DNA of 64,000 nt from assembly GCF_019048845.1 (NCBI RefSeq), contig NZ_CP077426.1:977501-1041500 (forward strand), read 5' to 3'. Shown here piece after piece: positions 26,995 to 38,947 of this stretch. Positions within the stretch are counted from its first letter, which is position 1. Each line of letters opens with the position of its first letter. The translations under genes and the position numbers were made by a program. Source of the DNA: Vibrio mimicus (GTDB lineage: Bacteria; Pseudomonadota; Gammaproteobacteria; Enterobacterales; Vibrionaceae). The notes below the pieces were generated by a model. The model saw only the letters and a list, made by a program, of their open reading frames with translations, made no database searches and was not told where the DNA came from.

Positions 26995-28020
26995 TTGCAA
27001 AATTTAACCGTTGCACTTGATGCAATGGGCGGGGATTTTGGTCCGCGCGTTACAGTGCCTGCCGCCGTGCAGGCACTGTCACATTTCCCAGAGCTAAAAG
27101 TGATCTTAGTGGGTGATCGTCATCAGATTACTCAACAACTCTCTCTTCTTGGTTATTCAGCCAATACGCGTTTAAGTATTGTGCACAGTGACCGTGTCAT
27201 CTCTAACTCCGAAAAACCTTCGCTTGCTTTACGTCACAGTGCTGGCAGCTCTATGGGCATGGCGATTGATCTTGTTGCTGAAAATCAAGCCGATGCGTGT
27301 GTCAGTGGTGGAAATACGGGGGCTTTGATGGCGTTGTCGCGTTTTCGTCTCAAACTTCTGCCTGGTATTGATCGCCCCGCGCTGGTTTCTGCATTGCCCA
27401 CTGTATCCGGTCGCAAAACCTGGATGCTTGATTTAGGGGCCAATGTATCAAGTGATGCTGACTCTCTGTTTCAATTTGCCGTGATGGGTGCGGCGCTCGC
27501 TGAGCAACATTTGCAGCAGACTCCTCGTGTCGCGATTTTAAACATCGGTGCGGAGGAGATTAAAGGCAATGATCTGGTGAAACGTTGTGCAGAAATGCTG
27601 ACTCAAACTCAAGCGATCAATTTCATTGGTTACATTGAAGGTAATCAGCTGTTAACCGATGCAGCAGATGTGATAGTGTGCGATGGCTTTGTTGGGAATG
27701 TGTGCCTTAAAGCGTGTGAAGGAACAGCACAACTCTTTATCGATAAGTTAAAAAAATCACTTTTAGGCTCATCCATAAAGGGTTGGATAGCAAGAAAACT
27801 GTTTTCTGAGCTTTTTACTGAATTAAAAACCCTGAACCCCGACCAGTATAACGGCGCAAGTTTGCTAGGATTGCGCGGCATTGTCATTAAGAGTCATGGA
27901 AGTGCTGATGTATCCGCTGTCGTGAATGCGATTTCTGAAGCGGTACATGAGGTGAAACGACAAGTACCCAGCCGTATAAGCGATCGTTTGGAAACGGTTT
28001 TACTCGAGAGGCATTATTAG
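26995..28020 (+). CDS. plsX: Phosphate acyltransferase PlsX
   Basis: 341 residues. PlsX makes acyl phosphate from acyl-ACP, the first step of phospholipid synthesis. The N-terminal [19 protein letters not shown] and [11 protein letters not shown] segments are family signatures. The start is TTG 26995, fixed by alignment to the family N-terminus and preceded by AAGG; no suitable ATG exists nearby. It ends 5 bases before fabH. Confidence 0.95.
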   Translation: MQNLTVALDAMGGDFGPRVTVPAAVQALSHFPELKVILVGDRHQITQQLSLLGYSANTRLSIVHSDRVISNSEKPSLALRHSAGSSMGMAIDLVAENQADACVSGGNTGALMALSRFRLKLLPGIDRPALVSALPTVSGRKTWMLDLGANVSSDADSLFQFAVMGAALAEQHLQQTPRVAILNIGAEEIKGNDLVKRCAEMLTQTQAINFIGYIEGNQLLTDAADVIVCDGFVGNVCLKACEGTAQLFIDKLKKSLLGSSIKGWIARKLFSELFTELKTLNPDQYNGASLLGLRGIVIKSHGSADVSAVVNAISEAVHEVKRQVPSRISDRLETVLLERHY

Positions 28021-28025
28021 TCTTC

Positions 28026-28976
28026 ATGTATAGCAAAATTTTAGGTACTGGCAGCTACCTGCCATCTCAGGTGCGTACAAACGCAGATTTAGAGAAAATG
28101 GTAGACACCAGTGATGAGTGGATTGTTGCTCGTACTGGTATTCGCGAGCGTCGCATTGCTGCTGACAATGAAACTGTTGCCGATATGGCCTTCTATGCTG
28201 CACAAAATGCGATAGAGATGGCGGGTATCGATAAAAATGACATCGATATGATTATTGTGGCAACGACAAGTCCTAGTCACACATTTCCGTCTGCAGCTTG
28301 CCAAGTACAAGGTAAGCTCGGCATTAAAGGTTGTCCTGCGTTTGATTTAGCAGCCGCTTGCTCTGGTTTTATGTACGCTTTATCGATTGCTGATCAGCAT
28401 GTGAAATCCGGTGTTTGTAAAAACATTCTCGTGATCGGCTCCGATGCACTATCGAAGTCTTGTGATCCTACGGATCGTTCAACCATTATCTTGTTTGGTG
28501 ATGGCGCAGGTGCAGTGGTGATTGGTGCAAGCAATGAGCCGGGTATTCTTTCTACCCACATCCATGCGGATGGTGAGTATGGCGATTTACTAAGCCTTGA
28601 AGTGCCTATTCGTGGCGGCGACAGTGATAAATGGCTGCACATGGCAGGTAACGAAGTGTTCAAAGTTGCGGTGACTCAGCTGTCTAAGCTAGTAGTAGAT
28701 ACTTTAAAAGCCAATGATATGCATAAATCCGAGCTTGATTGGCTTGTTCCACACCAAGCTAACTACCGAATCATTTCCGCAACAGCGAAAAAGCTCTCGA
28801 TGTCGTTGGATCAGGTTGTGGTGACTTTAGATCGCCACGGTAATACCTCAGCGGCTACCGTACCAACGGCCTTAGATGAAGCGGTTCGTGACGGTCGTAT
28901 CAAGCGTGGGCAGATGCTACTGCTCGAAGCCTTTGGTGGCGGTTTCACTTGGGGCTCTGCTCTGGTGAAGTTCTAA
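28026..28976 (+). CDS. fabH: 3-oxoacyl-ACP synthase III (FabH)
   Basis: 316 residues. FabH condenses acetyl-CoA with malonyl-ACP to start each fatty acid. The catalytic triad is visible: cysteine in [10 protein letters not shown], histidine in [11 protein letters not shown] and asparagine in RHGNTSAA. It follows plsX with 5 bases between, and precedes fabD by about 70 bases. Confidence 0.96.
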   Translation: MYSKILGTGSYLPSQVRTNADLEKMVDTSDEWIVARTGIRERRIAADNETVADMAFYAAQNAIEMAGIDKNDIDMIIVATTSPSHTFPSAACQVQGKLGIKGCPAFDLAAACSGFMYALSIADQHVKSGVCKNILVIGSDALSKSCDPTDRSTIILFGDGAGAVVIGASNEPGILSTHIHADGEYGDLLSLEVPIRGGDSDKWLHMAGNEVFKVAVTQLSKLVVDTLKANDMHKSELDWLVPHQANYRIISATAKKLSMSLDQVVVTLDRHGNTSAATVPTALDEAVRDGRIKRGQMLLLEAFGGGFTWGSALVKF

Positions 28977-29045
28977 ACGCACAATGAATTTTGACTTTAA
29001 GGAGTCGTAAGACTCCTTATCCATTCTTAGATGAAGGAAAGATTT

Positions 29046-29969
29046 ATGAGTAAGTTTGCTATCGTATTCCCAGGTCAGGGCTCGCAAGCGGTAGGTATGC
29101 TGGCTGATCTTGCGCAGCAGTATGCTGTGGTAAAACAAACGTTCGCAGAAGCCTCTGAAGTTCTTGGCTACGATCTGTGGGCTCTGGTTCAAGATGGCCC
29201 AGTGGAAGACCTAAACCAAACTTTCCGTACCCAGCCAGCTTTGTTAGCGGCATCTGTGGCGATTTGGCGCGTATGGCAGCAACTGGGTCTGGAGCAACCT
29301 GCGGTATTGGCAGGCCACAGCTTGGGTGAGTATTCAGCATTAGTGTGTGCGGGCGTTATCGATTTTAAACAAGCGATCAAGCTGGTTGAGCTGCGTGGTC
29401 AATTGATGCAACAAGCTGTGCCTGCAGGTACAGGAGCAATGTATGCGATCATTGGTCTAGAAGATGAAGCGATTGCTAAAGCGTGTGCAGAAGCGGCACA
29501 AGGAGAAGTGGTCTCTCCAGTTAACTTCAACTCTCCAGGCCAAGTGGTTATCGCGGGTCAAAAAGACGCCGTTGAGCGTGCTGGCGTTTTGTGTAAAGAA
29601 GCGGGTGCAAAACGTGCTCTGCCTCTGCCTGTTTCTGTGCCATCACACTGCGCACTGATGAAGCCTGCGGCCGATGAATTGGCAAAAACCTTGGCGGAAC
29701 TTGAATTCAATGCACCACAAATTCCAGTCATCAATAACGTTGATGTTGCGGCTGAAACGGATCCAGCAAAAATTAAAGATGCATTGATTCGCCAACTCTA
29801 CAGCCCAGTTCGTTGGACTGAGTGTGTTGAACAAATGAGCGCGCAAGGTGTCGAAAAGCTGATTGAAATGGGGCCGGGTAAGGTATTGACTGGTCTAACA
29901 AAACGTATTGTAAAAACCCTTGAAGGTGCCGCGGTAAACGATGTGGCTTCTTTGGATGCGGTGAAATAA
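29046..29969 (+). CDS. fabD: Malonyl-CoA:ACP transacylase (FabD)
   Basis: 307 residues. FabD loads malonate onto ACP. The nucleophile is in GHSLGEYSAL and the partner histidine in VPSHCALM; the N-terminus FAIVFPGQGSQAVGM is the family signature. I use ATG 29046, which follows AAGGAAAG; an upstream in-frame ATG at 29031 overlaps that ribosome site and would add five atypical residues. Confidence 0.95.
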   Translation: MSKFAIVFPGQGSQAVGMLADLAQQYAVVKQTFAEASEVLGYDLWALVQDGPVEDLNQTFRTQPALLAASVAIWRVWQQLGLEQPAVLAGHSLGEYSALVCAGVIDFKQAIKLVELRGQLMQQAVPAGTGAMYAIIGLEDEAIAKACAEAAQGEVVSPVNFNSPGQVVIAGQKDAVERAGVLCKEAGAKRALPLPVSVPSHCALMKPAADELAKTLAELEFNAPQIPVINNVDVAAETDPAKIKDALIRQLYSPVRWTECVEQMSAQGVEKLIEMGPGKVLTGLTKRIVKTLEGAAVNDVASLDAVK

Positions 29970-29984
29970 CAACAGGAAGAAAAC

Positions 29985-30731
29985 ATGAGTCAATTCATGA
30001 ATCTAGAAGGCAAAGTTGCCCTAGTGACAGGTGCAAGCCGCGGTATTGGTAAAGCGATTGCTGAACTGTTAGCCGAACGCGGTGCCAAAGTGATTGGTAC
30101 GGCGACCAGCGAAAGCGGTGCGCAAGCGATCAGTGACTACTTGGGTGACAATGGTAAAGGCATGGCACTGAATGTGACCAATCCTGAATCGATTGAAGCG
30201 GTTCTGAAAACCATCACTGATGAGTTTGGCGGCGTGGATATTCTGGTGAACAACGCCGGTATCACTCGCGATAACCTGCTGATGCGTATGAAAGAAGAAG
30301 AGTGGTCAGACATTATGGAGACCAACCTGACTTCCATTTTCCGCCTGTCCAAAGCTGTGCTGCGCGGCATGATGAAAAAACGCCAAGGTCGCATTATCAA
30401 CGTAGGTTCTGTTGTGGGCACTATGGGTAACGCGGGTCAAGCAAACTATGCCGCAGCAAAAGCGGGCGTAATTGGCTTTACTAAGTCAATGGCGCGTGAA
30501 GTTGCATCACGCGGTGTGACAGTCAACACAGTTGCACCAGGTTTTATCGAAACTGATATGACAAAAGCGCTGAATGACGAGCAACGTACTGCTACACTAG
30601 CGCAGGTTCCAGCAGGTCGACTGGGGGATCCTCGTGAGATTGCTTCTGCGGTCGTTTTCTTGGCATCACCAGAAGCGGCATACATCACCGGCGAAACATT
30701 GCATGTTAATGGTGGTATGTACATGATCTAA
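29985..30731 (+). CDS. fabG: 3-oxoacyl-ACP reductase (FabG)
   Basis: 248 residues, a short-chain dehydrogenase that uses NADPH to reduce 3-oxoacyl-ACP. The cofactor loop TGASRGIGKAI and the active-site serine, tyrosine and lysine (NVGSVVG and NYAAAKAG) are present. ATG 29985 has a good AGGAAG ribosome site; an internal ATG at 29997 gives the 244-residue form (MNLEGKV), which aligns with other FabG proteins and may also be used. Confidence 0.96.
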   Translation: MSQFMNLEGKVALVTGASRGIGKAIAELLAERGAKVIGTATSESGAQAISDYLGDNGKGMALNVTNPESIEAVLKTITDEFGGVDILVNNAGITRDNLLMRMKEEEWSDIMETNLTSIFRLSKAVLRGMMKKRQGRIINVGSVVGTMGNAGQANYAAAKAGVIGFTKSMAREVASRGVTVNTVAPGFIETDMTKALNDEQRTATLAQVPAGRLGDPREIASAVVFLASPEAAYITGETLHVNGGMYMI

Positions 30732-30733
30732 CC

Positions 30734-30781
30734 TTTTTGCCTCATTAGATGTCATATAAATATGAGTGGTATGAGGCAAAA
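30734..30781 (+). terminator. Hairpin between fabG and acpP
   Basis: TTTTGCCTCAT and ATGAGGCAAAA form an 11-base-pair outer stem, with a nested CATAT/ATATG stem inside. It lies directly after the fabG stop. No long T run follows, so it may be a partial terminator or a processing and stabilising structure that sets acpP apart from the upstream genes. Confidence 0.5.
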
Positions 30782-30965
30782 CTGTGTGAAAAATGTAGGT
30801 AACATGCACAATATTTATGCATGATTTATATCAAAAATGGTGTGAATTTCGGTTAAAATCGTCTAATTTGTGGTTAGACCAGAAACCTCACGCTTGCAAC
30901 TTTCCCTAGTTCGAATAAACTACGGAATCATCGCATTAGGCGAAATCTGTAAAGGAAAAGAAAAA

Positions 30966-31202
30966 ATGAGCAACATCGAAGAACGCGTAAAGAAAATCAT
31001 TATTGAACAGCTAGGTGTAGACGAAGCAGAAGTAAAGAATGAATCTTCTTTCGTTGAAGACCTGGGTGCTGATTCTCTTGATACTGTTGAGCTGGTAATG
31101 GCTCTGGAAGAGGAATTCGATACTGAGATTCCTGATGAAGAAGCAGAGAAAATCACTACTGTTCAAGCTGCGATCGATTACGTAACCAGCAACGCTCAGT
31201 AA
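30966..31202 (+). CDS. acpP: Acyl carrier protein
   Basis: 78 residues, identical in length to E. coli AcpP. The phosphopantetheine serine lies in the motif [22 protein letters not shown] carries growing acyl chains between the Fab enzymes. ATG 30966 follows GTAAAGGAAAAG; the open frame continues upstream, but that part is untranslated leader. It probably has its own strong promoter in the 230-base gap after fabG. Confidence 0.98.
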   Translation: MSNIEERVKKIIIEQLGVDEAEVKNESSFVEDLGADSLDTVELVMALEEEFDTEIPDEEAEKITTVQAAIDYVTSNAQ

Positions 31203-31210
31203 TCTCTCCT

Positions 31211-31239
31211 CAGGCGGCTCACTGGCCGCCTGAATTTTT
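31211..31239 (+). terminator. acpP terminator-like hairpin
   Basis: CAGGCGGC and GCCGCCTG form an 8-base-pair stem, followed by AATTTTTA. It may be an attenuating terminator before fabF. Confidence 0.7.
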
Positions 31240-31290
31240 ATAAGCTCTCAAACCTCTCTCATTTCAATTTCAATTCCGGAGAATATTATC

Positions 31291-32535
31291 GTGTCCAAGC
31301 GTCGCGTTGTTGTCACTGGCATGGGTATGTTGTCACCGGTAGGCAACACTGTAGAGTCATCTTGGAAAGCCTTGTTAGCGGGCCAAAGTGGTATCGTTAA
31401 CATTGAGCACTTCGACACTACCAATTTTTCTACTCGTTTCGCAGGCCTAGTAAAAGGTTTTGATTGCGAGCAGTACATGTCAAAAAAAGATGCCCGCAAA
31501 ATGGATTTGTTTATCCAGTATGGTATTGCTGCGGGTATTCAGGCTTTGGAAGATTCAGGCCTAGAAGTTAATGAAGAAAATGCTGCACGCATTGGTGTAG
31601 CCATTGGTTCTGGTATCGGTGGCCTTGAGTTGATTGAAACCGGACATCAAGCGTTAATCGAGAAAGGCCCACGTAAGGTTAGTCCTTTCTTCGTACCCTC
31701 AACTATTGTGAACATGATAGCGGGTAATCTGTCTATCATGCGTGGTCTACGTGGTCCAAACATTGCGATCTCAACGGCTTGTACCACAGGCTTGCATAAC
31801 ATTGGCCATGCGGCTCGCATGATTGCTTACGGTGATGCAGATGCCATGGTGGCGGGTGGTGCAGAAAAAGCATCCACACCACTGGGTATGGCGGGTTTTG
31901 GTGCGGCAAAAGCACTGTCAACTCGTAACGATGAGCCACAAAAAGCGTCTCGTCCTTGGGATAAAGATCGTGATGGTTTTGTTCTTGGTGACGGTGCCGG
32001 CGTTATGGTGCTGGAAGAGTATGAGCACGCAAAAGCGCGTGGCGCGAAAATTTATGCTGAAGTAGTTGGCTTTGGTATGTCGGGTGATGCGTATCACATG
32101 ACTTCACCAAGTGAAGACGGCTCTGGCGGCGCGTTGGCGATGGAAGCTGCAATGCGTGATGCTGGTGTGACTGGCGTGCAAATCGGCTACGTTAATGCTC
32201 ATGGTACTTCTACACCAGCGGGTGACGTTGCGGAAGTCAAAGGTATTAAACGTGCTTTGGGCGAAGCTGGAACTAAACAAGTGCTGATTTCATCGACCAA
32301 GTCAATGACGGGTCATTTGTTAGGTGCTGCAGGTTCAGCGGAAGCGATCATTACTGTGATGTCTTTGGTTGACCAAATCGTACCGCCAACCATCAATCTG
32401 GATAATCCAGAAGAAGATTTAGGCGTGGATTTGGTTCCACATGTAGCACGTAAAGTTGAGAACATGGAATACGCCATGTGTAACTCATTCGGCTTTGGTG
32501 GAACTAACGGTAGCTTGATTTTCAAACGCATGTAA
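31291..32535 (+). CDS. fabF: 3-oxoacyl-ACP synthase II (FabF)
   Basis: 414 residues. FabF elongates acyl-ACP and is important for the temperature-dependent vaccenate supply. Catalytic residues are visible: cysteine in [13 protein letters not shown], histidine in [11 protein letters not shown], and histidine in [15 protein letters not shown]. The start is GTG at 31291, aligned to the family N-terminus ([11 protein letters not shown]) and preceded by CCGGAGAA. It is the last fab gene of the cluster before pabC. Confidence 0.97.
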   Translation: MSKRRVVVTGMGMLSPVGNTVESSWKALLAGQSGIVNIEHFDTTNFSTRFAGLVKGFDCEQYMSKKDARKMDLFIQYGIAAGIQALEDSGLEVNEENAARIGVAIGSGIGGLELIETGHQALIEKGPRKVSPFFVPSTIVNMIAGNLSIMRGLRGPNIAISTACTTGLHNIGHAARMIAYGDADAMVAGGAEKASTPLGMAGFGAAKALSTRNDEPQKASRPWDKDRDGFVLGDGAGVMVLEEYEHAKARGAKIYAEVVGFGMSGDAYHMTSPSEDGSGGALAMEAAMRDAGVTGVQIGYVNAHGTSTPAGDVAEVKGIKRALGEAGTKQVLISSTKSMTGHLLGAAGSAEAIITVMSLVDQIVPPTINLDNPEEDLGVDLVPHVARKVENMEYAMCNSFGFGGTNGSLIFKRM

Positions 32536-32563
32536 AAACTTCATCAGTCTTTACTTGAGTTAA

Positions 32564-32598
32564 GACGGCTTGATGCATAGCATTGAGCCGTTTCTTTT
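32564..32598 (+). terminator. fabF terminator-like hairpin
   Basis: ACGGCTTGATGC and GCATTGAGCCGT form an imperfect stem, followed by TTTCTTTTTA. pabC starts only 15 bases later, so termination is likely partial. Confidence 0.55.
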
Positions 32599-32612
32599 TA
32601 TGGAGTGAGATC

Positions 32613-33416
32613 ATGTACTGGGTTAATGGTAACAGGCTTAATGATGTACCGATTCATGATCGATCCTTTCAATATGGTGATGGTTGTTTCACGACAATTC
32701 TGACCAAGTATGGTCAAATTCAACTCTGGCCACAGCATAAAGCACGATTGCAAGCCTGCCTTGATGCGCTACATATCACTCAACCTGATTGGAATCGGGT
32801 GATAGAGGGGTTAGAGGCGATGATTTGCCCCGATGCCAAAGGCGGGCTCAAAATACACATTAGCCGAGGTGTAGGTGGGCGCGGTTACAGCCCTACTCAA
32901 GTGAGTGAAAGCAGTGTTACTATTAGCGCCTTTCCTTTTCCTTCTCATTATGAGCAATGGCGTCAAACTGGGGTGGCATTAGGTATTTGTGAACAGCGAA
33001 TGGGGTTAAATCCTCTACTAGCGGGTCATAAACACAATAATCGGCTTGAGCAAGTTTTACTTAAGCGTGAGATGGATCTGGCAGGATTTGATGATGGTAT
33101 CTGCTTGGATATACACGGTAGAGTGATTGAAACGACAGTTGCCAACCTATTTTGGTGTAAAGATGGGCACATTTTTACACCTTGTTTAAACAATGCGGGA
33201 GTCGCAGGTATCGCGCGACAACGCGTAATGGATATTGCAAAACTTTTAGGATGGCCTGTGGTCATTGATGAGTTTGCGCTTGAGTCTATGTTGGCTGCGG
33301 ATGAAGTTTTCATCACCAATGCGCTACTTGAAGTTGCTCCAGTAAAGCAAATTGGTGCACAGCAATATACGATAGGTAGTATGACGCGACGAATTCAGGA
33401 GAGTAGTAATTCGTGA
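32613..33416 (+). CDS. pabC: Aminodeoxychorismate lyase
   Basis: 267 residues. PabC releases pyruvate from 4-amino-4-deoxychorismate to give p-aminobenzoate for folate. It is a PLP fold-type IV enzyme with the N-terminal [20 protein letters not shown] and the cofactor lysine in [16 protein letters not shown] 32613 follows GGAG with 7-base spacing; the frame upstream lacks support. Its stop overlaps the mltG start (GTGA), as in the conserved pabC-mltG-tmk-holB order. Confidence 0.94.
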   Translation: MYWVNGNRLNDVPIHDRSFQYGDGCFTTILTKYGQIQLWPQHKARLQACLDALHITQPDWNRVIEGLEAMICPDAKGGLKIHISRGVGGRGYSPTQVSESSVTISAFPFPSHYEQWRQTGVALGICEQRMGLNPLLAGHKHNNRLEQVLLKREMDLAGFDDGICLDIHGRVIETTVANLFWCKDGHIFTPCLNNAGVAGIARQRVMDIAKLLGWPVVIDEFALESMLAADEVFITNALLEVAPVKQIGAQQYTIGSMTRRIQESSNS

Positions 33417-34429
33417 TTAAAAAGCTGGTATTGGTTTTTGTTGCCCTGATCTGTGTTGTGGCAGGTGGCTACTTATATTTTGTCAATCAGATGGATAAGT
33501 ACCTTGCTCAGCCACTAGGGATTGAGCAGGCGCAGCTTGTCACGATTGCCCCAGGCACAAGCTTGAGTCGTGAACTTATAGTATTGACGGAACAAGAATG
33601 GATTAAAGACAGTTTTGTTGCTGACTGGGTACGCCGTTTTCATCCAGAATTATCCAAAATTAAGGCGGGGACCTACAAACTGCAACCAGAGATGACATTA
33701 GAGCAAGCTCTGGCGCTATTGGTGTCTGGCAAGGAGTATCAATTTTCGATTACTTTTGTGGAAGGAAGCCGTTTTCAAGACTGGAGGGCGATCCTGGAAA
33801 ATAATGAAAATGTTGATAATCAACTGACGGGGTTGTCTGAAACAGAAATAGCCAAAATCTTGGGGATTGAGCAGGAGAAGCTGGAGGGGCTGTTCCTCGC
33901 TGAAACGTACCACTTCACTAAAGGTACGAGCGATGTTGAGATCCTGAAGCGAGCCAATCAAAAATTAGAAAAGTTTCTGCAAGTGACGTGGGAACACCGC
34001 CAAGAAGGCTTACCAATCCAAACTCCTTATGAAGCGCTGATTCTGGCCTCGATCATCGAAAAAGAGACTTCGATAGCGGAAGAAAGAGAGCGTATTGCAG
34101 CGGTATTCATTAATCGATTGAATAAGCGTATGCGTTTACAAACGGATCCAACTGTGATTTACGGTATGGGTGAAACGTACGATGGTAATATCCGTAAGAA
34201 AGATCTGCGCGCCCGCACTCCTTATAACACTTATGTGATCAACGGCTTGCCGCCGACGCCTATTGCGATGCCCGGCGAAGCATCTATCTATGCTGCATTA
34301 AACCCAGAGCAAAGTGACTATCTTTACTTTGTAGCGAGTGGTGAAGGCGGACACAATTTCTCTAAAACACTCGCAGATCACAATCGTGCTGTGCGTGCTT
34401 ATCTCAAAAAACTTAGAACGAAACAATGA
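33413..34429 (+). CDS. mltG: Endolytic murein transglycosylase MltG
   Basis: 338 residues, formerly YceG. A single N-terminal membrane helix (about 3-24) anchors a periplasmic domain that cuts nascent glycan strands and sets their length. The catalytic glutamate lies in [15 protein letters not shown], and the conserved [12 protein letters not shown] follows. The GTG start overlaps the pabC stop, and the stop overlaps the tmk start (ATGA), so all three are translationally coupled. Confidence 0.95.
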   Translation: MIKKLVLVFVALICVVAGGYLYFVNQMDKYLAQPLGIEQAQLVTIAPGTSLSRELIVLTEQEWIKDSFVADWVRRFHPELSKIKAGTYKLQPEMTLEQALALLVSGKEYQFSITFVEGSRFQDWRAILENNENVDNQLTGLSETEIAKILGIEQEKLEGLFLAETYHFTKGTSDVEILKRANQKLEKFLQVTWEHRQEGLPIQTPYEALILASIIEKETSIAEERERIAAVFINRLNKRMRLQTDPTVIYGMGETYDGNIRKKDLRARTPYNTYVINGLPPTPIAMPGEASIYAALNPEQSDYLYFVASGEGGHNFSKTLADHNRAVRAYLKKLRTKQ

Positions 34430-35064
34430 ACGCAAAATTTATCGTAATAGAAGGGCTTGAAGGGGCAGGCAAAAGTACGGCCATTCAAGTTATCGTAGAG
34501 ACCTTGCACCAGCACGGTATCGAGCAAATTACTCGTACGCGTGAGCCGGGGGGCACAGTGCTAGCGGAAAAACTACGAGCTTTAGTGAAAGAAGAACATC
34601 CTGGTGAAGAGCTACAAGACATTACTGAGTTATTATTGGTATACGCAGCACGGGTTCAATTGGTTGAAAATGTGATTAAACCAGCGTTAGCGCAAGGCTC
34701 TTGGGTGGTTGGGGACCGTCATGATATGTCTTCCCAAGCGTATCAAGGTGGTGGAAGACAGATTGCACCAAGTACGATGCAAAACCTTAAACAAACCGCG
34801 TTAGGTGATTTTAAACCTGACCTCACCTTGTATTTGGATATTGATCCTAAAGTGGGGTTAGAACGTGCCCGTGGACGTGGTGAGCTAGATCGCATAGAGA
34901 AAATGGATATCAGCTTTTTTGAGCGTGCTCGTCAGCGTTATCTCGAATTGGCAGAGTGTGACGATACAGTGATTTTGGTCGATGCAGAACAGTCCATTGA
35001 GCAAGTCTCGAAAGATATTCGTACGGCACTTGAAGATTGGCTAAGCCGTGTTGACTATGTCTAA
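34426..35064 (+). CDS. tmk: Thymidylate kinase
   Basis: 212 residues. Tmk phosphorylates dTMP to dTDP. The P-loop [10 protein letters not shown], the DR(H) motif [18 protein letters not shown] and the lid [11 protein letters not shown] are present. It overlaps mltG by 4 bases and holB by 8, linking DNA precursor supply to the clamp loader gene. Confidence 0.96.
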   Translation: MNAKFIVIEGLEGAGKSTAIQVIVETLHQHGIEQITRTREPGGTVLAEKLRALVKEEHPGEELQDITELLLVYAARVQLVENVIKPALAQGSWVVGDRHDMSSQAYQGGGRQIAPSTMQNLKQTALGDFKPDLTLYLDIDPKVGLERARGRGELDRIEKMDISFFERARQRYLELAECDDTVILVDAEQSIEQVSKDIRTALEDWLSRVDYV

Positions 35065-36031
35065 CATAAATTCGCTGTACCCTTGGTTAGCTCCAGTTTG
35101 GTTGCCGTGGCAAGTCGCGTTAGCTGCTGGGAACATGTCATCTGCAACCTTGATTCAAGCACCTGATGGTGTAGGAATTGAAAGCTTGCTTGAACAGATG
35201 GCCCGTACCTTAATGTGTACGAGCAGCGACAGTGAACCCTGTGGTTTCTGCCATAGCTGTGGTTTGATGCAGGCGGGAACTCATCCTGATTATCATGTCA
35301 TTAAACCTGAAAAGGTGGGTAAATCGATTACGGTTGAGCAAATTCGGCATATTAACCGCATTGCTCAGGAGTCATCACAACTCTCAGGCTATCGCTTGAT
35401 GGTAATTGATCCTGCCGATGCGATGAATGAATCGGCTGCTAATGCGCTTCTGAAAACTCTTGAAGAGCCCGCGCCTCATTGCCTCTTTATCCTAGTCACT
35501 TCGCGAATCAATCATCTATTACCAACGATTGTAAGTCGTTGTCAAAGAATGGTAGTGCCAGCACCTTCAACAGCCTTGGTCTTGCAATGGTTAAAAGAGC
35601 AGGGGATTGAAGCCCCAGCTTATGCTTTGCACCTTTGTGCTGACTCACCAATTAAGACTCGTGCATTTATGCTTGAGAGCGGCGTGGATAAGTATCGCGA
35701 GATAGAAACACATTTAAATGCCGCGATGAGCGGCGATGCCAATGCGCAATTAAAGTGTATTTCTCTGATTAACGTAGACTTAATGACTCATCTTTATTGG
35801 ATATGGTGTGCCCTTGCTGATGCACAAAAAATCCAGTTTGGGGTACAACAAGACTATTTCATGCCTGTGAGTTCATCGCTTGCGAAGAGATTTACCTACT
35901 CTAAACTCTATGCACAGACTTCCGCTTTAGAAGCGTTGATTGAGCAGTTCAATCAGTTTACTGGCTTAAATACTGAACTACTGTTATTGCAATGGTTCTA
36001 TCAATTTATTACTGAGGAAACATGTTTGTAG
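35057..36031 (+). CDS. holB: DNA polymerase III delta' subunit
   Basis: 324 residues. HolB is the rigid arm of the clamp loader that opens the beta clamp. A four-cysteine zinc module is visible ([16 protein letters not shown]), followed by the sensor-like [17 protein letters not shown] and VSRCQR. As in other delta' proteins the Walker A site looks degenerate. I prefer ATG 35057 inside the end of tmk; a GTG at 35048 is in frame. It overlaps the next gene by 10 bases. Confidence 0.93.
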   Translation: MSNINSLYPWLAPVWLPWQVALAAGNMSSATLIQAPDGVGIESLLEQMARTLMCTSSDSEPCGFCHSCGLMQAGTHPDYHVIKPEKVGKSITVEQIRHINRIAQESSQLSGYRLMVIDPADAMNESAANALLKTLEEPAPHCLFILVTSRINHLLPTIVSRCQRMVVPAPSTALVLQWLKEQGIEAPAYALHLCADSPIKTRAFMLESGVDKYREIETHLNAAMSGDANAQLKCISLINVDLMTHLYWIWCALADAQKIQFGVQQDYFMPVSSSLAKRFTYSKLYAQTSALEALIEQFNQFTGLNTELLLLQWFYQFITEETCL

Positions 36032-36789
36032 ATTCACATTGTCATCTCGACAAATTGGATTACCAAGAGCTGCACACGGATGTAAGTGACGTGATTGAGA
36101 AAGCACGTCAAGCGAAAGTGGAACATCTACTGTCGGTAGGTGTCACTCTCGATTCTTTCCCCAAAATGTTGCAAATGATTGAACCCTATCCACAAGTTTA
36201 TGCTTCTTGTGGTGTTCATCCGCTGGATGTGGAGAGTGACTTTTCTCTCGATCTTTTTCACCAATATGTGCAGCATCCTAAAGTGGTTGCGATAGGTGAA
36301 ACGGGGTTAGATTATCATTACCAACCGGAGACTGCAGACTTACAGAAATTGCGTTTTCAGCAGCAGATTGAAACGGCAGTTACGTGTAATAAACCGCTCA
36401 TTATTCACACTCGCAATGCCCAGCAGGATACTTTGCAACTGCTCAGAGAAGGGAATGCTGAACGATGCGGCGGTGTGATTCACTGTTTTACCGAAGACTT
36501 GCGTTTTGCACAGGCGGCGATGGAGCTTGGTTTTTATATCTCGATTTCAGGCATTGTGACTTTTCGGCAAGCCACAGAACTAAAAGAGGTTGTAAAAGCT
36601 TTACCTTTAGATCGTTTATTGATCGAGACCGATTCTCCATATTTGGCTCCTGTTCCACATAGAGGTAAAGAGAATCAGCCTGCTTATGTCGTAGAAGTTG
36701 CGGCTTATATTGCACAGTTAAAAGGTGTTTCACTGACTGAAGTTGCATTTCAAACCGCAGAAAACTTTAGAAATCTTTTTTTGCGATAA
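36022..36789 (+). CDS. ycfH: TatD-family metal-dependent hydrolase YcfH
   Basis: 255 residues of the TatD deoxyribonuclease family. Metal ligands are visible: HCHLDKL at the N-terminus, GETGLDY, the histidine in IIHTRNA, the histidine in VIHCFTE and the aspartate in ETDSPYLAP. In E. coli ycfH is also directly after holB and before ptsG, so that symbol fits by position. TatD enzymes act as 3'-5' exonucleases or D-aminoacyl hydrolases. Its own role is not well known. Confidence 0.9.
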   Translation: MFVDSHCHLDKLDYQELHTDVSDVIEKARQAKVEHLLSVGVTLDSFPKMLQMIEPYPQVYASCGVHPLDVESDFSLDLFHQYVQHPKVVAIGETGLDYHYQPETADLQKLRFQQQIETAVTCNKPLIIHTRNAQQDTLQLLREGNAERCGGVIHCFTEDLRFAQAAMELGFYISISGIVTFRQATELKEVVKALPLDRLLIETDSPYLAPVPHRGKENQPAYVVEVAAYIAQLKGVSLTEVAFQTAENFRNLFLR

Positions 36790-36804
36790 AAATCCAAAAT
36801 AGAT

Positions 36805-36832
36805 AAAAAAGCGAGCAGATGCTCGCTTTTTT
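36805..36832 (+). terminator. Terminator after ycfH
   Basis: GCGAGC and GCTCGC form a stem with a 4-base loop, flanked by A and T runs. It ends the fab-holB-ycfH unit. Confidence 0.85.
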
Positions 36833-37093
36833 ATTCGTCAATTAAATATGAAGTCGCAGATTAGCTAAGTGTTTACACTATCTGTTGAAAAATAGAGCTG
36901 AATTGGCGGGATTGTAATTTTGTTACTAAAAATAACATCCAGATCGATTTTATTTACCTAGTAAAATTAATGTCATCAATAATTTATTTTATAAAAAACA
37001 TGCAATTAGATTTGTTTTTTGGTTGGAAATGAATTCTCTCCGATTGTGATCTAATTAGTAATTTGAAACTTAATTTCATCTCAAACTGGAAAA

Positions 37094-37109
37094 TTTGAGG
37101 GGTATCAAG
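37094..37109 (+). promoter_or_regulatory. CRP-like site of the ptsG promoter
   Basis: TTTGA-N6-TCAAG keeps 7 of 10 positions of the CRP consensus. If transcription starts about 7 bases after the TATAAT at 37130, the site is centred near -40, the class II position. Weak by sequence, but well placed. Confidence 0.35.
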
Positions 37110-37110
37110 A

Positions 37111-37133
37111 TATATTTAGAGCCGGAAAATATA
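37111..37133 (+). promoter_or_regulatory. Candidate Mlc operator at ptsG
   Basis: A perfect 7-base inverted repeat, TATATTT and AAATATA, is separated by 9 bases and overlaps the -10 element. The 23-base size and AT-rich arms match operators of ROK repressors such as Mlc and NagC. mlc is encoded at 45239 in this window. Confidence 0.45.
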
Positions 37134-37134
37134 A

Positions 37135-38664
<1,530 letters not shown>

Positions 38665-38684
38665 TCTTATTCCTCCCCCTAGAG

Positions 38685-38712
38685 AAAAGGAGACCGTCGG
38701 TCTCCTTTTTTT
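38685..38712 (+). terminator. ptsG terminator
   Basis: AAAAGGAGACCG and CGGTCTCCTTTT form a 12-base-pair stem, followed by more T residues. Confidence 0.9.
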
Positions 38713-38866
38713 ATTGCCATTCATTAACCATCACCACTGGTAGTAATGACTCTTCGTTATTGAAAAATTTGATAGTGCGATAGTGCTGGTGAATGACGTT
38801 TCGGAGTAAGTTCTTCATTGTAAGTATGAGGTACTGTTTTCATTTTCTTTGCAGAGGTCATACTGC

Positions 38867-38888
38867 GGCTGACATCAGGCTGACATCC
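38867..38888 (+). promoter_or_regulatory. Pho-box-like tandem repeat
   Basis: CTGACAT occurs twice, at 38869-38875 and 38880-38886, separated by 4 bases, within an 11-base tandem repeat. PhoB boxes consist of CTGTCAT-type repeats with exactly this 11-base period. A possible -10 (GATAGT) lies 8 bases downstream. The spacer is less AT-rich than usual, so this is a candidate only. Confidence 0.4.
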
Positions 38889-38947
38889 TTTTTTGATAGT
38901 GCAATAGATTAGCAGCTCATCTTATCTATCACTTTTGGGAATGTATT

